Shown piece by piece: positions 17,540 through 28,992 of a stretch of DNA of 36,306 nt (its first letter is position 1; every line of letters begins with the position of its first letter). The stretch is from the NCBI GenBank assembly GCA_003194525.1, contig NBIV01000410.1, positions 1 to 36,306 on the forward strand. Reading direction: 5' to 3'. Under the pieces are notes generated by a model, which saw only the letters and a list, made by a program, of their open reading frames with translations, did no database searches and had not been told where the DNA came from. The DNA is from Gracilariopsis chorda. Its lineage: Eukaryota > Rhodophyta > Florideophyceae > Gracilariales > Gracilariaceae. The position numbers and the translations under genes were made by a program.

Positions 17540-19418
17540 TTGACGTCATCTTCTGCTTCTCCTCTGATTCCTCATGTGACTATGAATTCGAGAAACCTGA
17601 CCAGCCAACCGCAAGGCGGAGCTTCAAAAGTTTCGAATCCATCAGCAGCTGCGAACAACCTTGGACCTCAACATGCGATGCAGTGGAATCCTCTGCAATT
17701 CGTAGGCGGCTTTAACACAGCTCCTCCACCTCCAGCGAGTTATCCTCCAGCGACTGCTGTGTGGTATTCACCGAACTACCAGCCTGCCCAGCAGATGTAT
17801 CAAGCTGCAATGCAGCCTCAACAAGCGAGTCCACCGGCGTGGCAATGGCCCTCTCAACATATGATGCCAAGAAACCTCCTACATGAACCTTGGGCCTCTT
17901 ACGAAGAGTTAGAAGCGGTCGATCTCCGACAGAACGCAGTACTGTAACTACGGGCTCCTTGGCTTCACCCTCACGGGTCCGCCTCCAGATGATAATCGAA
18001 TCAAATGCCGATGGCGTGGGCCGGTTACAGGGTTAGTTGCAGGTCTATATGACTTCAATATTTGACTGTACACACCGGATTGCCGTTCCTTCTCACGCCA
18101 TTATCTACTATCGTGGTGAAAGCGACGCGAACGCGCGAGCAGCCCTCATCATGGTGGCGCATCAGCGGTTATACCGAATTTATTCAGATAGTCCAATTCT
18201 GACTAACTTCCGTTTCGACGTGGCCTTTTACCGAACACTCCGGGAGATCCAATATGGAAAGAACCTCGCACGTCTCGCAAATACTGTTGAACAGTACCAG
18301 GGTACTCCCGTGCACAACAATCTATTGTGTTGGACGCGTCCGCTATTGCCGGCCGAATTTTGATATCTTTCACGTGAGTCACGGTCCTTATCTGTTCAAA
18401 GAGTGATTCGTTTCGAACGACGAAGCCGCTTCCGTTGACGATATCTTATATATTTTCAGAGCACTGAAGCGAATAGAATTTGCCCTCCCCACATGCGTGG
18501 GAGATATGTCCCGATCCCGTTTGTGTGGGCTTCCACCGAAGTCTGCCGTGGGTGCTATGTGGAACTCCCACCTTGTATCACATGCGTGGGTAGTCGTCTT
18601 TTGAGCAACCCGTTCACGGGATGGTGGTCGGTTGTGAACACGGATTGGGTGCGCGAGCGGCGGTATATTTCCTCCAAGAGGTTTACGACCAGTATCTTCA
18701 TTGGTATATCTCACCAACACTTCATCGTGGCATCCGATCCCTTGATCTCATAATCCCGCTCGGTGGCAATAGAAACTTCTCAGCGGTGGTGAGCCACCTC
18801 AATTTTATCGACCACACCGATTGGAATATAGTGCCGGTGGACTGGGCTGCTCGCAACGATGATGTGGACACAAGTGACCGATCACCCGGAAGAAGGGCTC
18901 CCATAGTGGGTGATTTCATCTATTAAGATCCGTGGACGCGGGTGAGAGTTACTCCGGACTAGGCCTTAGTCCTCCGCGACGCAGAAAAAATCATCGTGTC
19001 CAGACATCCAACTGGATTTATCGTCACCGACGAGTTCTTCCACGCAGACGATGCGCAAGATCCAATGCTGCATGAAGCTCCTGATGAGGATTATGGAACG
19101 GCGCTTATGGCGATTGAAGAGCCGGTTAACCAGAGAGCAGGGCAATCGGGACCAGTAACTTCGGCACCGCCAACGATTGTCCCTTCGATATCAGTTGCTC
19201 CTCTGGTTGTGCCGGTTCCTGTTCCGTCCAAATCGATTGCGTCAGCCACATCCGTGATGAATGATGCCCAGCGTGCCGCTGTGATCTCTCAGTTCCTTCA
19301 GGAGGCTGGCTTATCTGACATATTGTCGAGTGACGTCGCAAAAATGCAAGGTGCGCTCAAAGCGATAGTGGGCCAGAACGATGGAAACCAACCGGGTTCC
19401 AGTGGACCTTCCTCCTGA
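17540..19418 (+). pseudogene. E2 antisense ORF (aORF2), frameshifted
   Basis: Third member of the family, opposite to E2 gag-pol. The first true ATG is 17582. The N-terminal frame (to 17947) is Pro/Gln/Tyr-rich low complexity (APPPPASYPPATAVWYSPNY, then QQMYQAAMQPQQ). The core continues in other frames: HRIAVPSHAIIYYRG and FRFDVAFYRTL (18037-18363), GRYVPIPFVW, CYVELPPCIT and GWWSVVNTDWV (18493-18753), YFLQEVYDQYLHW, LDLIIPLGGN and IVGDFIY (18621-18926, ended by TAA), then HPTGFIVTDEFF with an acidic DAQDPMLHEAPDED tail and a helical C-terminus to TGA 19418. Block order is the same as in aORF3. At least two frameshifts and one in-frame stop. Confidence 0.78.
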
Positions 19419-19798
19419 GGATAAAGAGGGTTGTTAGGTTACCAATTAGCTTGGCTGCTGTGAGCCCGAGTAGCTGATAGTAAAATATTAATGAAATTCC
19501 TGGAAACTTCGTTTCTCTGATATTTTTCTTCTTCTCCTCCCTTTCGGGTATTCAATATATATAGTATGCCTCTTCCATTTCTCTTCCAACGATTCTTCTT
19601 TCCTTCTTCAAGTCTTCGCTTCTTCCTTCCATTCTAGGGCTTCCTTTTTCTTCTTCTTCTCAACTACAGTAGTGGGCTCTTCGATCGCCATCTTGATTGT
19701 GACCGGACCGTCATGGCGTGAGGTTACCCTACGAGGGTGTAATCAATGTTACGGGGCAGAGCTCATTGAACATGACGATGGTACCGCACGATAACAGA
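19419..19798. other. E2 spacer between antisense ORF and chromodomain
   Basis: Equivalent of 6648-6972 in E1. It is strongly pyrimidine-rich on the plus strand, i.e. purine-rich in the E2 sense: runs at 19523-19545 and 19641-19661, with further CTTCTTCC-type sequence between. No gene seen. Confidence 0.55.
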
Positions 19799-21415
19799 TC
19801 AAGGGAGATGTTCAACTGCTTCATCCGTGTCCATCGATGGTGGAAAGCCGTACCAACGGATATGGTATTGTATGAAACCCTCGGGGTGGTAACTTTGTCC
19901 CACGATGTGGTCAATAACAAACTCCTGTGGATAAACTTCCTGCGTCGCAGTGTCTTCAGACGTCCGGTTCACCGATAAAGGCGACGGCTGCGCCAGTGGT
20001 GTAACCACCTGGCGGGTTAATCCTAACGTCTGGGACGGATTCAACGAACTCTGATGAGTACCTGTTACCTTCTCCATCAGGAGCCACCGAGATTCCTCCA
20101 GTGCGAGGGGCCGAGATTCCGTGGATTGACAGGGTCCCTGCTCGCGGGCTGTGACGGTTCAAACCCGGGAGGCCGATCGGTTGTACCGAGGTCACGTGCT
20201 GGGGACAACGGCGCGTCCACGGAGGTGGTGCCAACAATGCGCACTGGCGGAAACGAACCTCCACCAGTGTAGGCACGTGGCACGTCGCATGCACTGGTGC
20301 GCGACAGTGCTCCTGCAGTTACAGCATCAATTACTCTAGGCAGGGCTGTAATCGAACTTCCACTATCCATCTCCTGGTGTCCCTGGCCTTCTTGACGGGC
20401 ATCGTGTGCATCTCCCACGCTAAGTGGTGATGGTAGACCAAAATGACCCATCTCGGGGCGAATATGTTTTACTTTATAGTGTGCCTTGTAATTCGAAGAA
20501 CTGTTGCTGATTAGACCGGGATCTCCCGTGACTGTTTTAGAAGGCGCAGCGAGCAGCGACAACCAGCCGACGTCAGTGACGGTGTGGTCTGTGGACGACA
20601 CAGTATCCAGGTTAACTAATCTAGACTTAACCAGGGCTTCTGTGTCTGCTATCACCTGTCAGTCCGCGATGTGCTTGCCCAGTTCCGACTGCCTCGAGGA
20701 AGTTTTGCGGGAGCGATCACCAATTGGCGACACTTCCTTGACGGCATGAGATAATTCATCAGTCTGAAGTGCGTGGTTCTCATCTGATGAGCGCAAGACA
20801 TCCTTACTAACAGGGCTACTATCCCCCACAACGGGTGTACTATCAGTTTCAGCGCTAGCACGCGCATTCGGTGTTGCGGTGCCGACAATCGGAGAAATCT
20901 CGGCTCAGCCGACTTGTGTATTCCCAAGGAGCTGTTCCACTTTCTAAATCCGTGTATTACTAGCGCTAGGCAACGGTCGTGACAGCGGTAAAATTTCCTC
21001 GCCAGAGCGGGCAGTCTCCTCCTTCTCCTTAGCTGGAGAGAAATCGGGAGCCAAAAGTAAGTCCGGGGGCGGATTAACAGGCGGAAAAGAGCGAGTATGA
21101 ACCAACTGGTTCGTAACCGAAGAATGGGTTGAAGAAAACGACGGTATGTCGTTAAGTCCTCGCCGAAGGATCTGTATCCCTGTAGGAGTGATGCCAATAT
21201 CTTCTGTGAGGTTTTGTCGACCACAGTATCATCCGTTCCAATATGGGAAGGCAGTGCCTCCGTATGTAGTGTAGCGCCTTGAACCACTCGATATCGAGAA
21301 AAGCGTTCGTGATTGTGATCAACTTCCAGGACCACTGTGCTCTTTTCGACGTTGACGACCTTATAAGGGCCATCCGCGATGGGTAAAAGTTTGTGACGTT
21401 TCTCCTTCTCGACAC
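19799..21415 (-). pseudogene. E2 integrase C-terminal region and chromodomain, decayed
   Basis: The segment read from 21415 downwards contains the post-integrase module (DGPYKVVN-like, then TVVLEVDHNHERFSRYRVVQG). The chromodomain lies at 20077-19799: EFVIDHIVGQSYHPEGF, then YHIRWYGFPPSMDTDEA. It resembles the E1 chromodomain, including loss of the aromatic residue expected near DT-EP. The linker between is spread over frames with several stops. Chromodomains of this kind direct integration to marked chromatin in known chromoviruses; this copy cannot act. Confidence 0.7.
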
Positions 21416-21772
21416 TGTCGTATTCTTTCCTTACGAAGACTAGTTGTCAGTTCTCAAGATATGGAAGAGAACGGCGAATCTGAGCATCGAAATTCCGCTT
21501 ATCATCGTTTTGTGCCTTCGCCATAGATGAATTAGCGAACGGTACAATCGTAGTTAGCCAATTCTTCCATTTGGTGTAGTGATCCGTTGCGGACGGCACC
21601 TTATCCAATGTAGGTTAAGAATCGACCACTACCGGTGGTGGTGAACGTGAGAGAACCACTTCAAATGGATATAAACCAGTAACTCTGTGGACTTGCGTAT
21701 TATACGCATACATAATTGTATCTGTGAAAAGATCCCAAGTCCTTGGATGTTCAACCGTATAAGCACGGAGTG

Positions 21773-22555
21773 CTAATAAAAGTGTAGGGTAAAACCGTTC
21801 AACCTTTCCATTAAATTGGGGTGATAGGTTGTTGTAAACAAATTATTCACATCGAGTATCCAACAAACGTCTTGAAAGAAGCGAGCCACAAATTGTGGTA
21901 CCTTATGGGAGAGGAGATTCACCGGCGGGCCGTAAACCAAGACCGAGTCAAGGACAAAAGCTTCCGCTACACTGCGAGCGGTAATCTTCTTCAACGAAAC
22001 TCTCCGGACTAATTTAGAGAACCTATCCGTAATCATGAGCAAATACTTATGCCCACGGGAATTCCGGAGGAACTCACCGAGAACATCGATAGACACAAAT
22101 TACAAAGGAGCCCGTGCCGGGAACAAAGTCAGTTTCTTCGCATGGCGACGAAACTTAACTCGTTTGCCAGTACAGTGCATACAACTTTTCATCAGTGCAT
22201 AACAATCAATTGCTAATGCAGGCCAGTCTAAATCCAGACGAGTTGTCGTGTAAAGCTTCCTAGGCCCAAGATGAGCCGACATCTTCGAGTGATGGGATAG
22301 ATGTAGGACTCGCGACTGAAGCGAATGAGGTACCACGATCTGTTGGTTAGGACGGAGTGTTCTGACCAGGTATCCCTGTGAATTCACTCCAAATGGGATA
22401 TCAGCACTGCCATTAATCGTGGTGCGTATCTTCGTACAAAACAGATCTCCGAAGTGTTTGCGAATCAGTTCGTTGGGGGTACTCAGAATAAACGATCCCG
22501 ACTCCGGGTCTTGTCCGTTCGAAACGAGTAGGTCATCACAGACATCGTTTGACAC
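21773..22555 (-). pseudogene. E2 integrase, decayed
   Basis: 22555-22100 holds the zinc-binding domain (HLSHHSKMSAHLG, then YALMKSCMHC, H-H-C-C). A stop at 22097-22099 separates it, in the same frame, from the catalytic core 22096-21773: SIDVLGEFL (first Asp), YLLMITDRFSKLVR, VNLLSHKVPQFVARFF and ERLN (Glu). The second catalytic Asp, normally in a TDNG/SDNG motif, is replaced by His. Inactive. Confidence 0.8.
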
Positions 22556-24070
22556 CCGATCCCAGTCTTGGTCATCCTCTTGAAGGAGAAAGCAGGGAAT
22601 CTCGTCGTTTTATTCATCGACGGGGAGTGCTTCACCGTCCGTTCCTAAACAAGATAATGCATCCGCTTGAGCGTTGAGATTACCTTTCTTTTAGGTCACT
22701 TCGTACTCAAACTCGGCAAGCCAAATCCTCCAACGCATTACACGTCCAGAAGCTTCGTTTATCAACATCAACCAACGTAAGGAAGAATGATCCGTGTTGA
22801 GGGTAAAGTGGGTGCCCATAGGATATAGCCGCAATGTCTTCAATGCTCATACCATGACAAGAAATTCCTGCTCTGATACAGAATAGTTCCTTTCATTACG
22901 TTGAGCGTTCTTGACCAGTATCCAATTGCCTTTCGTTCCCCATCGAGTGTAGTTCGAAACAACGCACAACTAACTTGGTAAGCACTAGAATCCATATCTA
23001 CGGTGAATGGTAGACCCTTTTGGGGTAACCATAATATCAGGGCAGAAGTAACTGCATCTTTGAGAGAATCAAAGGCTTCTGCTTGAGCGGGTGTAGGGGG
23101 ATCCAGTTTTGGTGACTGTCCTTAATTCAGAAGATCTTTGAGCGGTCCAGTGATCCTGGCGAAGGCGAAAATGAAGCATCGGTAGACGTTGCAAAGTCGT
23201 AGGAAGGAGCGGAGCTCAGTCTGCGTGTTTGGGTGCTTAGCCTCCCTGAGCAACTTTAGAAAAGCCTCTTCGATCAAGAGCCGTCCTGGACAGATAACAT
23301 GCCCAAGATACTTGACCTAGTCGGTAAATAATTCACACTTCCTTAACTCAAGGTAATTCCCGCCTCACGTAACGCTGGCATGATCTCTCGAAGGTCTTCG
23401 AGGTGATCATCCAGATTACTGGAGAAGATAATGATATCGCCAAGATAGACGAGACAACTTCGCCATTTGAAACGGGGGAGTAGGATATCCAACCCACAAT
23501 GAAATGTAGCAGGGGCATTCGTTAATCCGAACGGCATACGCTTAAAGCGGCAAAGCCCAGAATGGCATACAAATGCGGTCTTATCACGTTCTTCCGGTCG
23601 AAGGGGTGCTTGCCAGTAACAAGTTCGCATCCAATGTGAAAAACACTGTTGCCTCACCAAGAGAGTTAATTTACGCGTCCATACGAGGTATCGGATACAA
23701 ATCTTTGATGGTAACGGCATTGAGGCGTCGTTAATCGATACAAAACGCCAGGAACCGTCTAGTTTCGCAGACCGTACGACTGGAGATGCCCAAGGGGATT
23801 GAGCAGGCTCCATCACGCCTGCGTGGAGCATCTTATCTACTTGAAATTGTTCCTCCTCCCGTGCTGTTCGGCCTGCTCGTCACAGGTTCTGAGCAATCAG
23901 CCACTCGCCAGGCACGAGGTCAATACAGTGTTCTGTGGTTCAGATCTCTCCAAGAAAGCCATCTCACATAGGTGTGAACGCACCTAACATGCCACGCAGT
24001 TTCATGCGGTGCTCATCCAGAACATGTCCGAGATTCAACTCTTCCAACTCCTTAACAGGGTCCAGCTTAT
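22556..24070 (-). pseudogene. E2 reverse transcriptase and RNase H, decayed
   Basis: RT core is open at 23831-23343: GVMEPAQSPWASPVV, the first catalytic Asp region is disturbed, RMPFGLTNAPATFH, and the catalytic box reads YLGD instead of YLDD. RNase H follows in broken frames: TLNTDHSSLRWLM and ASGRVMRWRIWLAEFEYEV near 22690-22810, and AQADALSCL near 22655. Loss of a catalytic Asp plus frameshifts means no activity. Confidence 0.8.
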
Positions 24071-24072
24071 CA

Positions 24073-24897
24073 TTATTGGTAGTAACGGGTCTTCATTTCC
24101 GAATCGTTCGTGTTGTTCAACTGTTGCGAAACAAAGTCACCACTCTCCCCCTCCTTAGGCTGAGGAGCGTCTTCCGCGGTCAGAGTGAGTCCAAGTATTT
24201 CATTGGCTGACACTTTGGTGGGTATCAAAGCCGTTGGGTACGGTACCACGGTTCCAACAACTTGGTTCTTCGCCAGATACTGGGCCTGTTTGCCAAGATT
24301 GGCAATCAAGAACTGTAAAGGGTGTTCATTCGATATTTGAACTACATCATTCGCTAGGGCGAGCTGATACTTCTCATACAATGAGTTCTGAGGTTGAACA
24401 TTTCGTAACCCTCAGATAGCGGCTGTGACATCGATCATTACTTGGGATTCAGGAGGAATAGCGACGGGTCGTGGGACGCGAAGCTTCTGCAACTTCTTTG
24501 GAGGTGCGGAATCCTGCAACGGAGCTGGTACATGACCCAAATATGAAGAAGCCCTACGCAGGGAGCGACGTACAATCGGTACGGTGGAACCATCTTCCAT
24601 TTCGACCTCCCGCAACCGCTGCCGAATCGAATTGACAAATCGATCACAGAAGTCACGACCCAAGATAACGGGAGCGGAAAGCATTTTGCAAACGGAAAAT
24701 TCCAGCTGTACAACGCAGTTTCCAATTCTCACAACGAGTGAAACGATACCTGCCGTCTTCAACGGGTTATTGTTAGCGTTGGCAATGTCGATAGTCGGTC
24801 CTTCATGAACTTGAGCACGGATTTTTGGTGGTAACAACGATTCAATAATGAAATTCGGGCCTCCACCTGTATCCGAGATGGAGAGATGATGCACCAT
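24073..24897 (-). pseudogene. E2 aspartic protease region
   Basis: Frame 24897-24412 carries the retropepsin signature SDTGGGPNFI, a hydrophobic IVSLVVRIGN strand and VILGRDFCDRFV (the second conserved hydrophobic-hydrophobic-G). An in-frame TGA near 24412 splits it from the linker continuing at 24381-24073. Would process Gag-Pol. Confidence 0.78.
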
Positions 24898-25412
24898 ATA
24901 GTGGGTCGAATGGCCAAGGTCAGCAAAGAATTTTTAATATCTCTTGGCCATAACCATGAATCTATCCGGGATCCGGTTGTTCCTGAACCGTATACACGGG
25001 CAACGCATCACACCAATGGTGGTCGAATCCGCGTCTGTGTTGGCCATTTCCTTTGAAAGGATAGTGACCGAAGAGCGAGGCTTCGATGCCTCGAGCGCCT
25101 TAGGTCTCAACTCGGGCACCTATGAAACTAAGACTCCCCCACTCAGTTTCCCTGAGCGGCTTCCCTTATGGGGGCCACATTCTGTGCCAGCGGTGGCTGT
25201 GGGTCAACCAGAACATCGAGTCCACTTGAAACAGCGATATTGGGAAGCGGATTGTGAACTTGTGGCACAGCCGGTATGGACCCGTGAGCGGAATTCTAAA
25301 GAGACAAATCCGCTTTAGCGCGAAGATACGAAGATCTCGGAACTGATGCCTTCTCTTCGGGATTCAATGCTTCATAACGAACCACGATAGTAGGCGTCTC
25401 TCTCAGCTTGAG
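24898..25412. other. E2 gag-protease junction, degenerate
   Basis: About 515 bp between the CCHC knuckle and the protease, with multiple stops in all minus frames. Presumably linker; no domain recognised. Confidence 0.45.
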
Positions 25413-27161
25413 ACCACAGTGCGGAGAAGTATGTCCATGTTCATAGCAAATATGACATATCAACTTCCGAATGAGTTTGGCCTTCTGCGCATTGTCCTAG
25501 AACTCTGCCGCAGTGCGTGTATCGACCCAACCAGGCCTCTGGGAACGGAACCCAGCGGCATGGTGAACTTGTGGGGCTCGAACGCGAGGACAGTCTGCAT
25601 AAAGCAGTTGGTTATCCTCCCTCTGCGAGGCGTCTGTCAATGGAAACTCCGTAGTCGGGACGGATGCCAGATCCTCATGAGCGAGGTGCAAATTATCCAC
25701 CTCGGTGCGGACGTAGTCCTGGTGCATCATGAGAATCGATGACGGGACGGCCTCCACTTGGAGTGCTCTAGACTTCCCCCGTCTACCGTAACGTGCGCGC
25801 ATAGCGTCACCTTCAGCTTTTGCGTATTGGACCAGCTCCAAGTAGGTAGCCTTCCGCTTATCTTCGTGGTGTTGCGCAACAAGATTGCGTATGGAGTCGT
25901 GAAATCTATCTCAAAGCATAGTACAACGCTCGAACGACGAGTAAACATTACCACGACGGTGGAAAGCCTTGGTCTGTAGCACTGAGTAGTCGTTTCCCGT
26001 TTCTTTCTGGCGCTGCTTAGTGTCCCGTAGTGCAAGGGTACCCTCATGAATGTCATTCTCTGTCGCATATGAGCGAAGTAGTTATTGAACTGCTTTAGGT
26101 CAACAAGCGACGCCTCTTTCAGAGGGACTTGACGATCCTATGACAAAGTGGAACTGATCTTCAGCGACTCCCCGTAAAAAATACGGCAAGGCAACGAACG
26201 CCTGTCCCTCATTCATGCCAATGATATCTGCTTCTGCTACAAAGCGTGCAAGAAAATCCAAGACAAGGATAAGGTCTTCTCCAGTAAAGACCTGGTTCCG
26301 AAATGAAAGAGCCATGCTCTTGATGCAGTCCTTCACCTGGTTCGTACCACGGGGTGTCCGATCCAAAGAAGAATCTTCCCAGTGGTAGTACCGATAGGAT
26401 AAAAGCTCCGTATACAAGGGGTTCGTAGGCCATAGCTCATTCAAACCGGTTTAGTGCCTGCCCTTACAACGGAATTGAATCACACCGTAGCTGTCCTTAG
26501 ACGGATGCGCGCCGGCCAGGGGGTTAGAACGATCCGATGAACCGGACGAATCAGATTCGTAATCCCAATCATTCTCCCGCTTGGTATAATTCTTTCCACG
26601 GTTCTTTACACATCCCTGATGGGAAACTTCAGCCTTTGAACCAAGGCCAGTCCCTCCATCAAGGATGGTACTCTCCAACGTCTCGATCCGAGCCAATTCG
26701 CGGTTAAACCTCGAGTCGATCCCCTTCACTATATCAGTGTATCCACTTAAAACCACTGAAAGAGAGTTAACATCAGTTCGTAAAACACTAATGTCTTCGG
26801 ATACACCACCGACGAGTTCGGTATCAAATATCATACGGAGCGTATTCACTTCACTGACAAAGGCAGCATGAGAGCTTGGTAGGACAGACATTTGAGATTC
26901 TAAGTGACGAAATTCTGCTTCCGTCTCGACAGCGAGTGCATCACTATCCAAAGTTGTGGTCAGAGAGACCTCCTTAGTAACAGTAGAAGGCACAGCAACT
27001 GGGAGAGCTGACGGCTTAGCAACTTGTTCCCGATCTTCGGCCTTTCTTCCGGCAACCCACTGCTTACCAGGGGCTGAAGGCGGGCGCGGCGGTAAATCTC
27101 CCCCCACCCACCTTGGTCGTGAGTTGCTGCAAGTCTGGGCCGGCTTCCTTCCAGAACCCAT
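25413..27161 (-). pseudogene. E2 gag with CCHC knuckle, decayed
   Basis: Probable start ATG 27161 (MGSGRKPAQTC). The N-terminal part runs to an in-frame TAA at 26453-26451 and shows a long heptad-like helical stretch, then a basic/Ser-rich segment. After the stop the same frame continues with the capsid (FTGEDLILVLDFLARF, MNEGQAFVALPYFLRG) to 26100. A frameshift leads to MELVQYAKAEGDAMRARYG (25841). A canonical zinc knuckle CHICYEHGHTSPHC (C-X2-C-X4-H-X4-C) lies at 25457-25416. Gag would package element RNA; this copy is broken by at least one stop and one frameshift. Confidence 0.8.
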
Positions 27162-27288
27162 CCCAACTGCGAAAGAACAATCTCGAATCGAGAACGACAA
27201 ATAAAGACAAAACCAAAAACAATCCAACAAGGGAGCGACAAATCGTATAGACGAAAAGCGATCCAGAAAACCTGAGTCTCGTGCCACA

Positions 27289-27306
27289 TTCTAGGTTGGA
27301 AGACCA
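27289..27306 (-). other. E2 primer-binding site
   Basis: Minus-strand TGGTCTTCCAACCTAGAA, three bases after the E2 5' LTR. It differs from the E1 and E4 sites only in the central TYCYR portion. Confidence 0.72.
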
Positions 27307-27309
27307 GTT

Positions 27310-28004
27310 ATTGGTGCAATACCCTGCGAAGGGAAAGACACAAGAAGGTGTTCAGATCCTTCTCTGTAAAGGGTAGCAATAGTAAACAGAGCCCCCGGCG
27401 GTGGGCGCGCTAGTCTGGTGTATGTCCGAGGCTCACCGTCCCGATGGGTGTGCAGGCTTACGGTATAGCCGGAAAGAAAGCGTGAGACAAGGGAGAAAGA
27501 AATAGGGAATCACAGGCGAACATAAAGGTCCTGCCTGTATCAGGGGAAAAATAGAAGATATAGTAGAACACGCACAGCGGATGGTAACTTGATGCGAAAT
27601 ACGGTTCGGGATGCCACTAGGTGGAGTAACTAGTCCCACACCAGGCGTTGGCTCTCCAATGAAGTTTACCAATTACCAGGGTTTCCTGAGTCAGAGCCAA
27701 ACACTCGGTTGTCGTGTTTACCTTCTCGCAGTGGTGTCCCGGTCACCTCCTAAGAATAGTCGGCTCCCACCCTATGTCGGGCAGCTATATTAAATTAGAT
27801 AAATAGAATATAGGTATTCCTACTACACGCGTGCTAAGTGTACCAAAGTGACAAGTAAACTAATGTCCATTAAAATGTGCAGGTAACCTCGGCGTCGAGT
27901 AATTGACTTCCGATTCATATATCGTGCACGTCCGCTGCGATGCTGTAACTCTACGTATATGAGTGTCAAGGTGCGATAAACCTCTGCAAATGTGATGCAC
28001 TACA
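27310..28004 (-). repeat. E2 5' LTR (695 bp)
   Basis: Intact partner of the split LTR at 15882-17361, the same length once the insertion is removed. On the minus strand it starts TGTAGTGCATC; its 3' end (ATTGCACCAAT) has lost the canonical CA. Confidence 0.88.
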
Positions 28005-28380
28005 GTGTCTGTGTGTCTGTGTGTTTGCCAACGGCCACTTACGGGCTGGAAAACTGGCAACATGGCTGGCAAGTAGAAACATGGCATTTTATGCGCTCCA
28101 TAAGGCATCTTGAATCGGATAATGCGACAGGTTTCCACCTGGCGCCTACCTGGCGTTCTTTGTACGCCACAGTAGTCTAGCTGTTTCACTAAAGCAGCCC
28201 ACCCATTACACCACAGTAACCAAGGCGTTGCAGCGCAGTGCACATGAACGTTCTAACTAATATTTTTCAACCGTCATGTGCACCATTGGCATTGCATGCC
28301 ATACAAAAGCGTGCAATGAACTCTCCCCTTGAGCGCTCGCGTTCTCCTTCGCTTCAGCTAACCTATGGGTTTAGGTTCTA
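28005..28380. repeat. Dispersed repeat R3, copy 2
   Basis: Begins in a GTGTCTGTGTG microsatellite and aligns with 14600-15010 in the same orientation, with a deletion near 28290-28330. E2 appears to have inserted at the microsatellite edge of this copy. Confidence 0.65.
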
Positions 28381-28992
28381 GCACTCTAGGCGAGTCAGGA
28401 CGACTGAAAAAGATACGCTGGTGGTACTGGTGGGATCTGCTAAGTGTAGGTTTCTCTCCGAATAACGCGTTCGCCATCCAGATTTAATTAGTTTGGCAAC
28501 TATTTCTGGGTGGCGTTCACGTGAGGTACAATAATTCCCTACAAAACGTGCTTTGCATGGACGTAGTAGCCCTTACAAAGTCTAGAAAGGGGCATACAGA
28601 GTACAAGTCGAGCAAAAGTGACTCTGTCTGGATCTAACGAACTTTTGAAGGGAAACGGTTTTCGGACTAAATTACGCCCAGCACAAAGTTGCTGAGCAAA
28701 TTTGGGATTGCAAATCTCGCAGTCTTAAAAAACTCCCTAGACACGGCTCCTTGCTTACTCTGTAGGGGTTAGTCCTCAATGTAGGCGGTTTGTTTGGTTT
28801 CAAGATATATTCCTTCGTTGCAAAGATCCAAAACTTCGGTGCCAGGTGCATAAAAGAGTTCGGCAGCCCGTAGCACATTTGCTTTCGACCACATCCTTTC
28901 TTCTTTTTTTCTCTTCTTTTACTTGCTTTTTCTCTCTTTGGAGTTTTATCTCTTTTTCGGTGTGCTTAAGTTTTTCTAGAACTCCCCCAGCT
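28381..28992. other. No recognised gene; possible Helitron leader
   Basis: About 610 bp. The last part (28880-28975) is pyrimidine-rich on the plus strand and leads into the Helitron coding remnant, so it may be its promoter/5' leader. Nothing else recognised. Confidence 0.4.

Larger units (their letters stand above)
15882..28004 (-). mobile_element. E2: complete but decayed Ty3/Gypsy element, minus strand
   Basis: Two 695-bp LTRs (27310-28004 and 15882-17361, the latter excluding a 785-bp insertion) flank about 9.9 kb. Reading the minus strand: 5' LTR, primer-binding site, gag, CCHC knuckle, protease, RT, RNase H, integrase, chromodomain, antisense ORF (plus strand), polypurine tract, 3' LTR. 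The bases outside the LTRs (TTGTC at 15877-15881, GTGTC at 28005-28009) match 4 of 5 as a target-site duplication. LTR copies are visibly diverged, and every coding region has stops or frameshifts, so this is an old insertion. Confidence 0.88.

Noticed and set aside
28846..28992. N-terminal Phe/Ser-rich part of the first Helitron ORF as a signal peptide
   Set aside because: It is the translation of a pyrimidine-rich leader; the Helitron-like protein sequence begins only after about 28993.
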